Source: Rehmannia glutinosa
Lineage: Eukaryota > Streptophyta > Magnoliopsida > Lamiales > Orobanchaceae
DNA: 64,000 nt
Direction of reading: 5' to 3'
NCBI GenBank assembly: GCA_016081115.2
Contig: CM071930.1
Span: forward strand, 35,851,641 to 35,915,640
Made by a program: the position numbers and the translations under genes. A model generated the notes under the pieces. That model saw nothing but the letters and a program-made list of their open reading frames with translations, was not told the DNA's origin and ran no database searches. Below, in pieces: positions 25,101 through 36,527 of this stretch. Every line of letters begins with the position of its first letter. The first letter of the stretch is position 1.

Positions 25101-25255
25101 GTCGATATCATTTCATAAGAGATCACGTTGAAAAGAAGGACATCATCCTGGAATATATCTCAACCGATAAACAACTAGTGACATCTTCACAAAACCATTA
25201 TGTGAGTCAAGATTTGAAGAACTCAAGCATGAGTTGGGACTAATTGAGTGGTGAC
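22141..25255 (+). pseudogene. pol of Sirevirus-like element B, frameshifted
   Basis: The protease core YMDSGCSAH at about 22161-22187 is intact here, unlike in A. Pre-integrase WHKKSVIRISKRL and ICDAC lie near 22555-22670. Integrase shows LHMDLFGQWN and LVVVDDYSRYTWT near 22740-22840. RT includes GIDFDETFALVARLEAIRMF and MDVKSAFLNG (about 23965-24090), with YVDDIIFGST at 24331. RNase H has LRYLKGSQEVGLWYP near 24745, CDNTSAIAIT near 25035 and DIFTKPLCESRFEELKHEL near 25185. The best-preserved stretch is RT, 23919-24143, in one frame. Multiple frameshifts remove function. Confidence 0.85.
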
Positions 25256-25819
25256 ACTCGGACGAATCAAAGAAGAGAAATGGAACAGAAAAGGGTGAAA
25301 AAAAAAAAAAAGTCGAAAATAGAAATCAGCTCAAGAATCAAATCAGAGAAAGACAAATAACTAGTCAAGTCGGTGATAGCCGAGTCACTAAGAGAACTAT
25401 GAGAAGTAGAGATAAATCGGCTAAGGGATAAGTTTCGAGTCACTTATGAGCAAAGTGACAAAAACGCAAATCGTTTTGACTAAGCGGGAATGTTTTAAGA
25501 AATACGTCGGATAATGATGATGTGTACACGCGTAAAGTCGCACACCAAGCTTATGATTGGATATAAATGATGCCGCATTAAATACGAGACATTAAATGCT
25601 AAATAGGCGTGCAAAATCCAAGCCGTTGATTTCGATCACATTTCAAAACCACCCCACGCCCTTTCATAAACCATATTTAAACCATTTTCGTCCGTTTCTC
25701 TCTCACATTTCTAAAACTGCTTCATTTCTTTCTCTCAAAAGCAAAGGCAAAAATTCTCTCTAAACCCTATCTATCTTCAAATCAATTTCTCGAGTTTTTC
25801 TTCGATATAATCCTGAAAT
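25256..25819 (+). promoter_or_regulatory. candidate internal promoter and leader for ORF3 of element B
   Basis: gattgga then TATAAAT at 25562-25568, 258 bp before the ORF3 ATG. Between them lie atttaaaccattttcg, a ctctctcac patch and aaaccctat. A poly-A run at 25298-25312 marks the region after pol. Same plan as in A and D. Confidence 0.45.
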
Positions 25820-28800
25820 ATGGCACCAACTTATGACTTTACCAAGTTAGGAAAGCAAATCCACACCGGCTCTATGGTAGATTTTGACGGAATGGTGAAA
25901 CAGGGGTCCGACGACACCCTAGTGAAGAAAATCGCTGAAAAGTTGGAAACGACTGGGCTAAAACCGTTTCTAACGTTAGAATATCCGATGACCTATGTGG
26001 AGGAGGTCGCACAATTCTACGTGAATGCTTTGAGATTCACGATGAAGGAATCAAGTCATCTGTTCACGAAAGCGGTGACTATCTCTGCCAAGATTTGGTG
26101 ACCATCAACACGCCGGCAGAAGGAGCATCGAGATTAACGAAGCTGATGTAAACTCTCGCTGATGCTTGGAAAGAAATAGCCAAGCCCGACTTTGCCGATA
26201 AAATAGTGTATACAACAAACAAGAGACTGCCAAGGAGGATTATCACAAGTCGTTGGACATAGTTGCCAAATGTATCGACATCAAATTTGGCGACTTTGAC
26301 CAACTCACAAAGGCAAAGTTGATTGTAATGGCTGCAATCATCGCAAAAAGAAGATAAATCTGGGCCGAGTTTGTCTACAGCAGACTCTGCCAGAACGTGG
26401 GAACAAATCCTTCAAGGAAGATGGCTCATTTGGAGGATCCTCTAGGATATGGCCTAGTGATTGGCCGGCTAATGGAGGTGAAAGGAGTCCCTCTTAGACA
26501 TGGGAAGGCATTCCATGTTAACAGAGGATGTTCGAGCAAACCTCTCTCGGCGCACGAAGAGAGCTTACGCCAAGAGAGCGACACCGAGGGGGGAATCACC
26601 GACCACGAAGATACAACTGTTTCCTCTCCACCCAAGAAGAGAGCTGCGCCCGACTACTAAGAAGATCATTGCCCCCGCGCAAAAAGAAAACCAAACATGC
26701 TCCCCGCCCCTCGCAGCAGTCACCCCCCGCAGCCGTGTCTCCCCCTGCGCAGCGATCGAGAAGGACTCACAAATACCTTCTCCGATCGTCAAAAGAGGAG
26801 AACCGAGAAGCCACGATGGCCCGCTCCTCGAAAAAGACACCACACGGGCCCCGCCGCCCAAGACTCGAGGACACCGTCTCGAACCGAAATCCCTCCTCAG
26901 TACAAACTAGGAGACGAAGAAGAATCATCAAGCGATCCGAATCGGAGAAACCAAATGAGTCGATTACTCGGCTAGAGCAAATACGGAGACTACTCGGAGA
27001 AGTAGAGTCTCCGGATGTAGTTGATGAAACAGACCCAAGTCTCGTTGAAGCGCGATCACAGAGAGCAACTCAAGACACACCAGTAGTTCACACAAACAAA
27101 CACAAGAAGAACCCGCTGAGCAGATAGTGATGTAATGATCCTATCTCCACCTTACCCGGACATCCAAAATCGTCTGCGTGAGTGGAGGAAATGGAAGTTG
27201 AGTAAGTCAAGGGAACAGTTCCAACGGCCGAGTTCATAGAAGAAGAAGAGGAATGTTGAGCTTCCTTGGGCGACCATCGTACCCAAAGACTTGATGAAGA
27301 CAACTCGCACGACATCCTGCGCAGATCTACAAGGACAAGGAGAAAGAAAAGCAAGCGAGAGGAAGGCCGAGGCACGTGAGAAGGCAAACATCCGTCCCAT
27401 CTCCGGCACCACGTAACACACACATCCTCTCCTTGATGTCTTCTCTCGAAAGTGATGAGGATTCGGAGAATGCCGCTCTGAAAAGAGTTGCAAATACAAA
27501 AAACATTGCATGAATCGAGAATCCTTCATGAGCAAAGATCGATGGAGGGACCAGGAGAGTCCTCGAACACACCGAAATTGATCCAATGGGAGTGGTTCAA
27601 GAAATCACCATCTTATTGTTCTGCTACCACTTCCCCTCCCTCACTCCGGAAGAAAGCGATGGGACCTGGCGATGAAACCGGGATAGTAGGGACCCCATCG
27701 ATCCAACCCCTATTGAAGGTGTGTTACCACCCCCACTACCAACAATCAATCGAAACAGCCGGGAGTTTGGAGACGAGTGACCCCATTCCAAGTCACTCAC
27801 CGGTGTGCGCCCGAGGGGGAAACTCCTTCACCGGCAGCAAGGTTGGAGGATGTTGCAGATGACTCCACAACGAATCAAGGAGGCGAAGTAGAGAAAATAC
27901 AAACACAAGAAGAACAACAAGTTGCCATCAACGAAGCTCGGATAGTTGAGACTGTCTCACCGAGAGGTGCCAAATCGCTACGAAGGCTAATGACGCCGCT
28001 GCAGCGATCGAGGCACTGAGATGGAACGCCCTGGGAGTTAACACTGGGCGATGAAAGTGCAATCCATGGGGTTGAGACTCCAATGGATGCCACCGCAGAA
28101 GACCCTAAGACAGTGACATTTGTTGAAAGGGAGGACCAAGGCCTCGCCGCAAAGAGAGACCGCCGGAGGTAATGAAGGCCCACGGAGGTTGAGACTTCCC
28201 TGGGTAAAGAAGTCAAGTAGAGAACATCCCTCCTGCTATCATCGACCCATCCGAGAAGGAGATAAGCGCACTTCATGATTCCCGGGATAATCCCGATGTC
28301 ACATTTCTAGGATCGGAAAGCGAAGAAGAAGCCGAGTCATCCCCCGTGATGACATCTAAAAGACTCGATTCGCGGATGTTCCAAGCACGAGCAAGTCTCG
28401 ATCCCAAGACTACTCGTCAAACCTTTAACTTTGATGATGAGCCACCAATGGAAATCTCATCATCGTCCGATGACGCTTCGATAAGGCCGAGGACCATCTA
28501 CTCAAATGGAAAAATCACTGAGACCAACGGTTGTTGAGACAAATGAGGCTCGGCAAGCGGGTCCACTTCACAACAAGACCCGGCTCAACAAGAGACCACT
28601 GCGCGGCTCCTCAAGTCTGCAGCAGATCGATTCCCAAAAGAACTTCACGCGCACCGCTCATCATTGAACATCCCACTGGCGGTGATGAATCTTTTGTAGA
28701 ATCTTTTCCTTTTTCCCCGGAGGTACCCGAACTCCATGAAGAGTCGAGAGAATGAACGCGCACGCTATCACGACCAGCCTCCGTTTTCTCTTCGGTACCA

Positions 28801-30355
28801 CTGCTTTCACCGCTTATGACTTTGATGCCGTATGGCCATCACCGCAATGAAGAATCACCAAGTTCGAGAAGTGTTCAAGGCACTATTTGCTTTGAGGTTG
28901 AACGGATGGAGAGGCATCGAGCCTCTTTGGACATGCGACGACAACAGAGATGCCAACCTTACAAACCGACTTGAGAGGCATAACAATCGAGAATAAGGGA
29001 ATGGTGGCAACAAAGAAGAAACAACAATGCGTGTGGAACAAGTGAGATACTTCAGGACATTGTTCAACAAGTGCTGGTGTGGAGAGTCAAAATGCTGATG
29101 CAAAACGAAGCCGAGAGAACATATTGAGCACATGCATGAAGCTCACATTGCCGAGGTTAAGCTGCTGCGTGAGCAAAACAAAAGTGATCTACAAAGCGTT
29201 TGGAAGAGACCATGAATACAAAATTCAGCCTTATCATGGCCGAGATGAAGCTGATTTCAGCAGAGTCCAACGCTACTCGGCCTCGAATTTCGTGTTGCAT
29301 ACTCTGCAGCGGACTCGAGACAAAACTCAACTATCAACAAAGCTTGACTTCCCGCTTGCAAGTCTATTTCCAGCGTTCCTCTCTCCTTTGATGATGCCAA
29401 AAAGGGGGAAGAGGAATACCTAAAGCGCAAGGGGATCCGAAGTTGAAAAGGAAGGAGCGGTGCGAAGGAAAATCACCGAGGAAGTGTTAAAACAGCGAGA
29501 AGAAAGGAAAATCTGCTTTGAGGGGAAGGATCAAAAGATATGACCTTGATGATTGCACAAACCCCTCAACAGGTCTGTCACAAATGACATTATCGGCAAA
29601 AGAAACTCCCGTGACTCTACCACTCCAACACTCTGTTTGTATCTATGGCCGAGAAGAGAAAACAATTGAAGCAGGGATGAAGGAAGTGGAAGGAAGAATG
29701 GATGCCAGGGTTATGAACATCTTGAAAGAACATGGAGGCATTCCAAAGAGACGAGAGACACTTATGCCATTTCGTATGTCGGGACAGAGCCGACGCCTGA
29801 CGAATTCAAAACGCTCGAATCAAGGATACTTTGCAAATATGTCTATGGCTCAAGCTTGGGACTTGTCTTTGGAAAAGGGTCTCACATTATGTGAAGAAGC
29901 CGACAGCAGAGACTACCGGCGAATCGCTCTGCTTTGGTCACTCCGCCGTCACTCACCGAAAGAAAAGACCCCAAGAGACAAAGATACGCCCGAGGTAGAG
30001 GAAGAAGCGTGGTGGAGGAAGAAGCTTGACCTGGCCTCTGCCCAAGAATATTGAATACGTAGATCCAGGAAAGAAAGGAGGGATCTATTTTTGGGCGGAC
30101 TTGACCAAGTGGCAAATTTGAAAGTGGCTAAAACTAATGCTTGAGTATGCAAAAAGAATAGAAGAAGAAAACAAGAGACAAACTCGGCTATGGGAGGAGA
30201 GACAGAAAGAATAAGAAAAGATGAAGTCGCCAGAAGGCATATGAAAAGAAAAAGAAGGCAAATGACGACGAGAAAAAGAGAAGAAGACAAGAAGATCTTG
30301 AACAAGATGAAAGAAGGAGACAAAATGGGAAAAAGAAGATGAAGTGTTCTTTGTC
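25820..30355 (+). pseudogene. third ORF (env-like position) of Sirevirus-like element B, broken
   Basis: ATG at 25820 opens MAPTYDFTKLGKQIHTG; 93 codons are open before the first break. The conserved N-terminal domain reaches about 26500 (residues such as FTKAVTISAK and the SLGYGLVIGRL equivalent). A basic, Pro/Arg/Ser-rich linker (26590-26960) follows, then acidic and Thr/Val-rich stretches to about 28700. A coiled-coil part follows, with GYFANMSMAQAWDLSLEKG near 29822, and a charged tail rich in Glu, Arg and Lys to about 30340. No membrane span or signal peptide is evident. The role is unknown; ORFs here are called env-like in Sireviruses. Frameshifts and stops throughout. Confidence 0.65.
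29387..29413 (+). other. internal PPT-like motif in ORF3 of element B
   Basis: TTTGATGATGCC plus AAAAAGGGGGAAG, about 1.2 kb before the 3' LTR, as in A and D. Confidence 0.6.
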
Positions 30356-30500
30356 CAAACCTTCGTGTATTTTATTATGTAAATACATACATGTAAGTCT
30401 TACGTAATAAAGCTATAAATTCTTTATTTTTCTCGTAGGCAAATATGAACTCGATACACCTTGTAAACAGTTGTGTAAAAAGTACAAGAATGATATGATC

Positions 30501-30506
30501 AATAAA
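30501..30506 (+). terminator. candidate polyadenylation signal after ORF3, element B
   Basis: AATAAA in gatcaataaaaag, about 100 bp before the PPT, at the same place as in A and D. Confidence 0.4.
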
Positions 30507-30602
30507 AAGATTGATTATGCGCATACATTCTATGTCAATACACTATCTCAGTATGTATCTTTGTTATTTGCATTTTTGAATGATTTAAGTTTTGGCATCA
30601 TC

Positions 30603-30615
30603 AAAAAGGGGGAAA
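30603..30615 (+). other. polypurine tract of element B
   Basis: AAAAAGGGGGAAA just before TGTTAGG, preceded by GGCATCATC. Confidence 0.85.
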
Positions 30616-30616
30616 T

Positions 30617-32179
30617 TGTTAGGAATTTTATTGTTTAGATTTTGATGAATGCCATGTAAAACTTAGAATAGAAAGTTGGCACCCCAATTCTTGGTAAAAT
30701 GCATTGTAACAATTAGAGTGGCCAAGGCCGAGTTAAGTCACTACGCCCTAACATGCAAGAAGACAATCAAGATTGGAAGGAAGACTCTCTCATGCGAGAC
30801 AAATGAGTATGGCAAAGAAGAGTAGACGGAACTCTATCAAGAAGCGGTGAGATGCGGCTAAGTGGAGTATCGGTCAAGTCAACTCGAGAAAAGCCAAGTC
30901 TCAAGTTGAAGTGACGGAAGAGTCATCCATGATTGGAAGGCGACTCTAAGTCACCTGGGAAAGCAAAGAAATGCGGTCAAGTCGAGATAATCAGAAAAGA
31001 TCCATTGCACGGAAATCAAGAGAATTACTTAAACAAGTAATATCTCCATACCACCTTTCTTGGAGTGCTCACCCCGAAGCGTGCAAATGGAATGAACCAA
31101 TGGAAAGCACTACACCGTGTCGAACTCGAAAAGGTGAAAGAACAATTCATACGAGGAAATGGCAATTCCAAGGATCGCAACAAGACAAGCCAACGACTGC
31201 AAGTGACTTTCAAAAATAAGCCTATCTCTTCAACGGGCAAATTTTTGAAAGATCACTATAAAAGGCTGAGGAATGACTCTGAGAGAAGGTTACCTGAACC
31301 ACGAACATTCAAGAAATCATTTAAACTATAACCAGAAATACTCTCAAATCATTCAAGATTAATCCTCAAGCCTACATTACGAAGTACATCAATCCAACAC
31401 TCACCTGTGAAGGAAAGAGAACTTCAATCAGTTGAAGAGGAAACTTTTGAAGAAAAAGGGTCTATATTCCACGAAGGATTGTAGGAAGGTTCAAGGTCGA
31501 ACCAAGTCTTAAGCTTTTGGAGGGCTTCGTGATCAAATCCAAAGAGCTTGAGCAAGTGAGTCAGTAGTAGCAAGGCAAAACTTACCCGTGAAGAAGGTCG
31601 AGTCGCACGAGAAGCCAAATGAGTGATCAAGGCGTCTCAGATCGAGTCCCAAAGGATCAAGTCACCAGTGTGATCAAGACTTGTATCGGACTGCATACCA
31701 CTTTGTAAACTGATCATTACCTAGTGGATTCCTCCAGAGTTGGAGAAGAGAGGAGTAGAAGAATTACCCCATCTTTGAACCTCTATAAAAATTTCACATG
31801 TGTCATTTACATTTCAAAGATTTTAATTCCTGCATTTTTAACTCGCTTATATATCTTTGATAAATTTGCTATCCATTTGACAATACAAGTACTAAACCCA
31901 AAGACTAAACTCTTACTTAATCAAACTTAAGGGTGTTAAGTCTTCCAATAAAACAAAACCACAATTGAGTTAATTTAGAGTCAACAATGAGTTATTCCAT
32001 CAACAAATTTCGATTGAGTCCGTTGAAAGACTAACTCTACTGATTGACTAAATCGATCGTCCATCAAGGACACAAACAGAAGAATCAACTCGTATTTTTA
32101 AAAGGACTAAATCGAAAATTTCGTAAGGTTTATTCAACCCCCCTTCTAAACCTTACACTTACACCCCTTGGGACCTACA
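30617..32179 (+). repeat. 3' LTR of element B (1563 bp)
   Basis: TGTTAGGAATTTT to CCTACA, followed by TSD ataaa. TATAAAAGG lies near 31256 and TATAAAAA near 31786. Confidence 0.92.
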
Positions 32180-32411
32180 ATAAATGCTTAGGAGAATAAT
32201 GAATTAATCTACTTACAGATAATAGGAGGGACCTTTTTATACCTGGGAGATGGGCCCCGTGGACCGTGTAAGAAAAATGGTCGATGGGCCAAACCCGGAC
32301 TCCTTTGGGCCGATCTAATTATTAAGAGCTCATTGGGTAATTAATATTAAATAAAAATATATAAAATAAATTATATATTTAACTAATGAAATACCATTTT
32401 TGTCCCCAATA
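32180..32411 (-). repeat. 3' LTR of element C, right part
   Basis: It continues the LTR after element B, matching 59912-60167 with shared text such as aggagaataatgaatta, tatacctgggagatgggcc and the run aataaaaatatataaaat. A minus-strand TATA (cctttttata on plus) is near 32232. The end reads ccccaata instead of cccaaca. Confidence 0.8.
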
Positions 32412-32429
32412 TAAGCCCCCCAACTTTGG
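32412..32429 (-). other. polypurine tract of element C
   Basis: The plus strand taagccccccaactttgg is, on the minus strand, ccaaagttggggggctta, next to the inner end of the 3' LTR as a gypsy PPT should be. Confidence 0.75.
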
Positions 32430-32520
32430 TGCTGCAGAGGGATGAAGCAGTGCGGGAGCTAATCTAGTGTAGAAATATATGGCTTGTCTTATAGTATATC
32501 TTGTCTTGTCTATGGAGAAT

Positions 32521-34078
32521 TGTTAGGAAATTTATTTGTTAGATTTTGATGATACCATGTAAAACTTAGACTAGAAAGTTGGCACCTCATTTTTCTTATA
32601 ATTCTATGTTTTAATAGATAGATCGAAAGAGCCGAGTGAAGTCACTAAGTCAAGGATGCAAGAAGTCAACTACGTACTAGAGTGAAGACTCGTTGTGTGT
32701 CAGCTGAGTATGACCAAGAAGGAAGACAAGGACTCGACTGAAGGAGAGCCAACTGAGGAACAACTGTGTAAAGTTTGAAGAAGTGTCACTCAAGTCAATG
32801 AAAGAAGCCAAGTCTAACAGTTGAAGTGATAGTTGAGTCATTCTCATGATTGGAGCAGACTCAAGTCACAAGGGTAAAGCGCAAAAAAGCAATGTCAAGA
32901 CAATCGACATTGATCCGTTGGAAGGAAGTCAAGAATATTACTCGATATAGTAATATATCCAAGCTGCCATGTCTTAAAGTGTTTAGCCCAAAACATGCAA
33001 AAGGAATAAGCCAATGGGAAACACAAGCTTGTGTCGACCCTCGTAAAGTTGCGAACCATTTAATTGAGAAAGGGTCAACATCACAAGTCTTTGCGGACAA
33101 GAAAAGACAAGCCAATGAACAAGAAGTGTCATTTGAAAATAGTCTATCTCTTCAACGAGCAAATTTTCAAATGAGCACTATAAAAAAGGCCGAGGAAGCA
33201 TTTGAGAAAAGGTTACCTTGATTAAGAACCTAAACCTAGCATGAATGAATCAAGCTATTATCGAGCAAGTATAACCCGCATATTCTAAAGCTTATCCAAA
33301 AAATTCCTCAAGCCTAAAACTCGAAGGAACTAAATCCAACACAAGTTGTGAAGGAAAGATAACTTCAACCAGTTGAAGAGGAAACATTTAAAGAACAAAA
33401 AGGGGTCTACTATCCAAGTGTTGTAGAAAGGTTCAAGGTCGAACCAGAGATTCAAATTTGTTGGAGGGTCAGTGAACAAATCCAAAGACTTGAAAGGAGT
33501 CGTAGTAGCAAGACAACCGTCTTGTGAAGAAGCCGAGTAGAGCGAGAGAAGTCACCGTGTGATCAAAGGCCGTCTCTAGATCGAGAACTACTTTGTAACT
33601 TGATCTCATTACCTAGTGGATTCCTCCAGGAGTTGGAGAAGAGTGGAGTAGAGGAATTACCCCATCCTCAAATGACTATAAAATTATTTGTGTCATTTAC
33701 TTTCAGCATTTACTTTCCTGCTTATATTTTTATATCTGTTGTTAAGTTAATCTGCTATCAACCTAATAAATAACAAGTGCTAAAACAAGTGTTAAAAATG
33801 AGCTTTAATCAAACAAAAGTGTGTTAAGTCTTTCGCTGTTAAAAACCAAATCAACTAAAGTTAAATGTTAGCTGACACAACCATATTATAGTATCAACAG
33901 CTCAGTCGAGTCATTGAGTGGGTAACTTAGCTGAAGATAGCCAATCTAGCTGTCCCCCTGGGACACAACTGATTTGAGTCAACTCTGTTAAAATTCTTAA
34001 AAAGACTAAAGTGAAAATTTGGTAAGGTTTATTCAACCCCCCCTTCTAAACCTTACACCACACCCCTTGGGACCTACA
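32521..34078 (+). repeat. 5' LTR of element D (1558 bp)
   Basis: TGTTAGGAAATTTATTTG to CCTACA. TATAAAAAAGG at 33179 and a second TATAAAA near 33679. Pairs with 43077-44639. Confidence 0.92.
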
Positions 34079-34080
34079 AG

Positions 34081-34092
34081 TGGTATCATAGC
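34081..34092 (+). other. primer-binding site of element D
   Basis: TGGTATCATAGC, two mismatch-prone bases away from the initiator tRNA-Met type found in A and B. Confidence 0.8.
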
Positions 34093-34204
34093 GGTTGGTT
34101 CATTGAGCCTTCCGCACTGGTTACTGAATTAGATCTCAATCCTTTTCAAAGATTTAACACTTGTGTTTTTCAAAGTCCTTCATCTTTAAAGCAAAGTTAT
34201 TATC

Positions 34205-36040
34205 ATGGAAGCAAATCTAACTCATATTCCAATGTACACTGTGGATGACTGGAAGATTCGTAAGCAGGCTCATCTATCCACTTTACACGATGAAATGTGG
34301 ATTGTGATAGAGGATGGGCCGTTGGAAATACTCAAAGTCAATACTGATGCAAGGAGAGCAGCTGCAGCTGAAGGAGAAGAAGCTGCTGAAGCTAGACCAG
34401 CCATGGTTGAAAAACCACACTCTGAATGGACTAATAAAGATAGAAAGAGATATAACCTGGACAATTTGGCCAAGGATATACTCTATAAGACGTTGGACAA
34501 GGCGATGTTCAACAAAGTTAAGTCGTGCCAATCAGCCAAGGAATCTGGGATAAGCTAACCCTGATTTGTGAAGGATCTGAACAGATTAAGAAGAATAATT
34601 AACTGTTGCTGTTCAAAAATTTGAAAATTTTAAAATTCTTGCAGGTGAGAGTCTGGAACAGCTGGATGCCAGATTCACAGAGATAATAAATGAGCTTTCA
34701 GCTCTTGGGAAAGAGTACATTCAGAAGGAGATGTGCATGAAGATACTAAGAGCCCTCCCAGCTGAATGGGGAATGAAGGTCATGGCCCTGAGATATTCAA
34801 TGGACCTCTTAAGAACATTTAATCATGAGCTATTCTCAGACCTCAAAGCCTATGAGTTTGAGCTGAGAAGGAAAAAGCAAGAGGAAACTGCTGTACCCAA
34901 GACATCTGCATTATTGGCCAACGATGGGAAGAAAGCTGAGCCAAAGAAGACCATAGACTAGGAGGAGATTGCCCTTATGGTAAAGAGATTCAACAAGTTC
35001 TTAAACAAGAACTATAAAAGAAACAAGGGTGAAACCTCCAGAAGACATTCAACACCTTCCAAAGCAGGGAGGATAGGCCGTCCAAGAGAGCTGACTATCA
35101 GAGAGGTGATAATCAAAGGACCGATAGAGCTGATCAGAGAGCTGAAAACCAGTGTTGGAATTGCAGACAACTAGGACACTTTGCAGTTGACTGTTCATAT
35201 CCACCAGTCAACAAATACAGAAATGAGGAAGAAAGAAGAGTCTTCAAAGAAAGAAGACAAGAAAAGAAGAAAGCCATGTTGGCTGCTGAGACTGCTGAGC
35301 CAACCAAGTACAAAGAAGCAGCAGACTCAGATAGTAGTGAAGCTGACTACTCAAGTGATACAGATAAAGAGGCTTTGATCTGCCTCATGGCCAAAGAACA
35401 AGATCAAGAAGGTGAGGTACATTCTAACTCATCTCATTCTGATTCAAGTGATAGTGACTGTGATACACACACTTCATCACCCACAGATCTTTATGATTCA
35501 TTAGGTAAAATGATGAAAGATTTTGAGCACATTAAAACCTCACACACACTTTTGAATGAGGAAAACAACCAGCTTAAAAGCCAAAACTCACAGCTGACAA
35601 AAGAGCTGAGTACTCTGAGTCACATAGCTGATGAGAATACTAAGCTGAAGGCTAAAAATGCCAAGATCTTAGCAGAGTTAGCTGCTACTGAGAAAAGGGA
35701 AAAAGACCTAAAGAATGTGATTGCCTCATTTACAAAAGCATCCAAATCATTGGATGAACTCATTATGAGTCAAAAAGAGTGTGGAGACAAGACATGCATA
35801 TGATTCAATTCCTTTGTGCATATTCAAACTCCAAGAGTGATTTTGAAAAAAGGATCTTCAAGCAATGAAGGAATCCAAAAATCCAAAACACCATATGTTG
35901 CACCCCACATTCACACCAAAGCACAATCACAACCATACTGGACTTGGTTATAAAGGAAAAGGAAAGAAGCCAGTAGAGTATGTTGAAAGGACAACTGAGA
36001 AGAAATTCAGACAGGTCCATCAGCAGACTCCTAATAGAAA
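34205..36040 (+). pseudogene. gag of Sirevirus-like element D
   Basis: ATG at 34205 opens MEANLTHIPMYTVDDWK; 117 codons are open to 34558, where one base is missing in the AKEIWDKL-type motif. Capsid-like helices follow (MKILRALPAEWGMKVMALRYS near 34737). The zinc knuckle at about 35150-35193 has all four ligands (CWNCRQLGHFAVDC) but in another frame. The 175-codon frame 35276-35803 holds the Ser/Asp-rich stretch and the coiled coil (LLNEENNQLKSQNSQLTKEL), ending SQKECGDKT. The basic tail stops at the inverted LTR scar at 36041. It is the best-preserved gag of the three related elements. Confidence 0.82.
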
Positions 36041-36148
36041 TGTAGGTCCCAAGGGGTGTGAAGTAAGGTTTAGAAGGGGGGTTTAAATAAACCTTACCAA
36101 ATTTTCGATTTAGTCCCTTTGAAATTCAACAGAGTTGAGAACTGAATC
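36041..36148 (-). repeat. inverted LTR-end fragment at the pol deletion junction of D
   Basis: Read on the minus strand this ends ...CACACCCCTTGGGACCTACA, the last ~105 bp of a family LTR, with GACTAAATCGAAAATTTGG resembling LTR B more than LTR D. It starts exactly at the LTR terminus (TGTAGG, 36041), directly after the gag tail. The pre-ORF3 region resumes with atttatgagc. It is thus a scar where pol used to be. Confidence 0.8.
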
Positions 36149-36527
36149 ATTTATGAGCTAAGTGACAAAAACGCAGTTGTTTTATTCGAGCGGGAACATT
36201 TTTAAGGATGACGTCAAAGATAATTATGACTCATTAGTACAAAAGTCGCACAAAGAAAAACATATGATTGGATATAAATGTTTTTGCATTTTAATGTGGG
36301 AAATTAATGCGATTTTGAAGGCTAAATCTTGACCGTTGATTTGATCAAGTTATTCAAATTCCCAAAACCATCATTTCAAGTCTCATATAAACCAAAATTT
36401 ACATTTTCTCTCTCTCATAAAATTCTCTCGTCTTGAAAGCAAAAAAGAAATTCTCTCTACAATTGTTCCAAACCCTACCCTCAAAGATCAAGATTTTTGC
36501 ATCTTTCACCGTTTAATCTTTTTGGAA
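36149..36527 (+). promoter_or_regulatory. candidate internal promoter and leader for ORF3 of element D
   Basis: TGACGTCA, a perfect bZIP/CRE palindrome, at 36209-36216; gattgga and TATAAAT at 36273-36279; TTGACC (W-box core) near 36336; ctctctctcat and aaaccctac before the ATG at 36528. Positions of TATA and start match A and B. Promoter activity is inferred. Confidence 0.5.

Larger units (their letters stand above)
18100..32179 (+). mobile_element. Sirevirus-like Ty1/copia retrotransposon B, full length
   Basis: LTRs start TGTTAGGAATTTT and end GGGACCTACA. TSD ataaa stands at 18095-18099 and 32180-32184. LTR 18100-19653, PBS 19656, gag 19780, pol 22141-25255, third ORF 25820-30355, PPT 30603, LTR 30617-32179. 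Layout and sequence match element A throughout, so they are one family, but each copy has its own frameshifts. It is inserted in the 3' LTR of gypsy element C. Confidence 0.93.

Noticed and set aside
25820..30355. Calling ORF3 a true envelope gene
   Set aside because: No signal peptide, fusion peptide or membrane anchor could be seen; only its position matches env.
30188..30388. Phe/Ser/Leu-rich minus-strand frame that looks like a membrane protein
   Set aside because: It is antisense to the charged coiled-coil end of ORF3, which creates false hydrophobic runs; the same occurs at 42430-42819.
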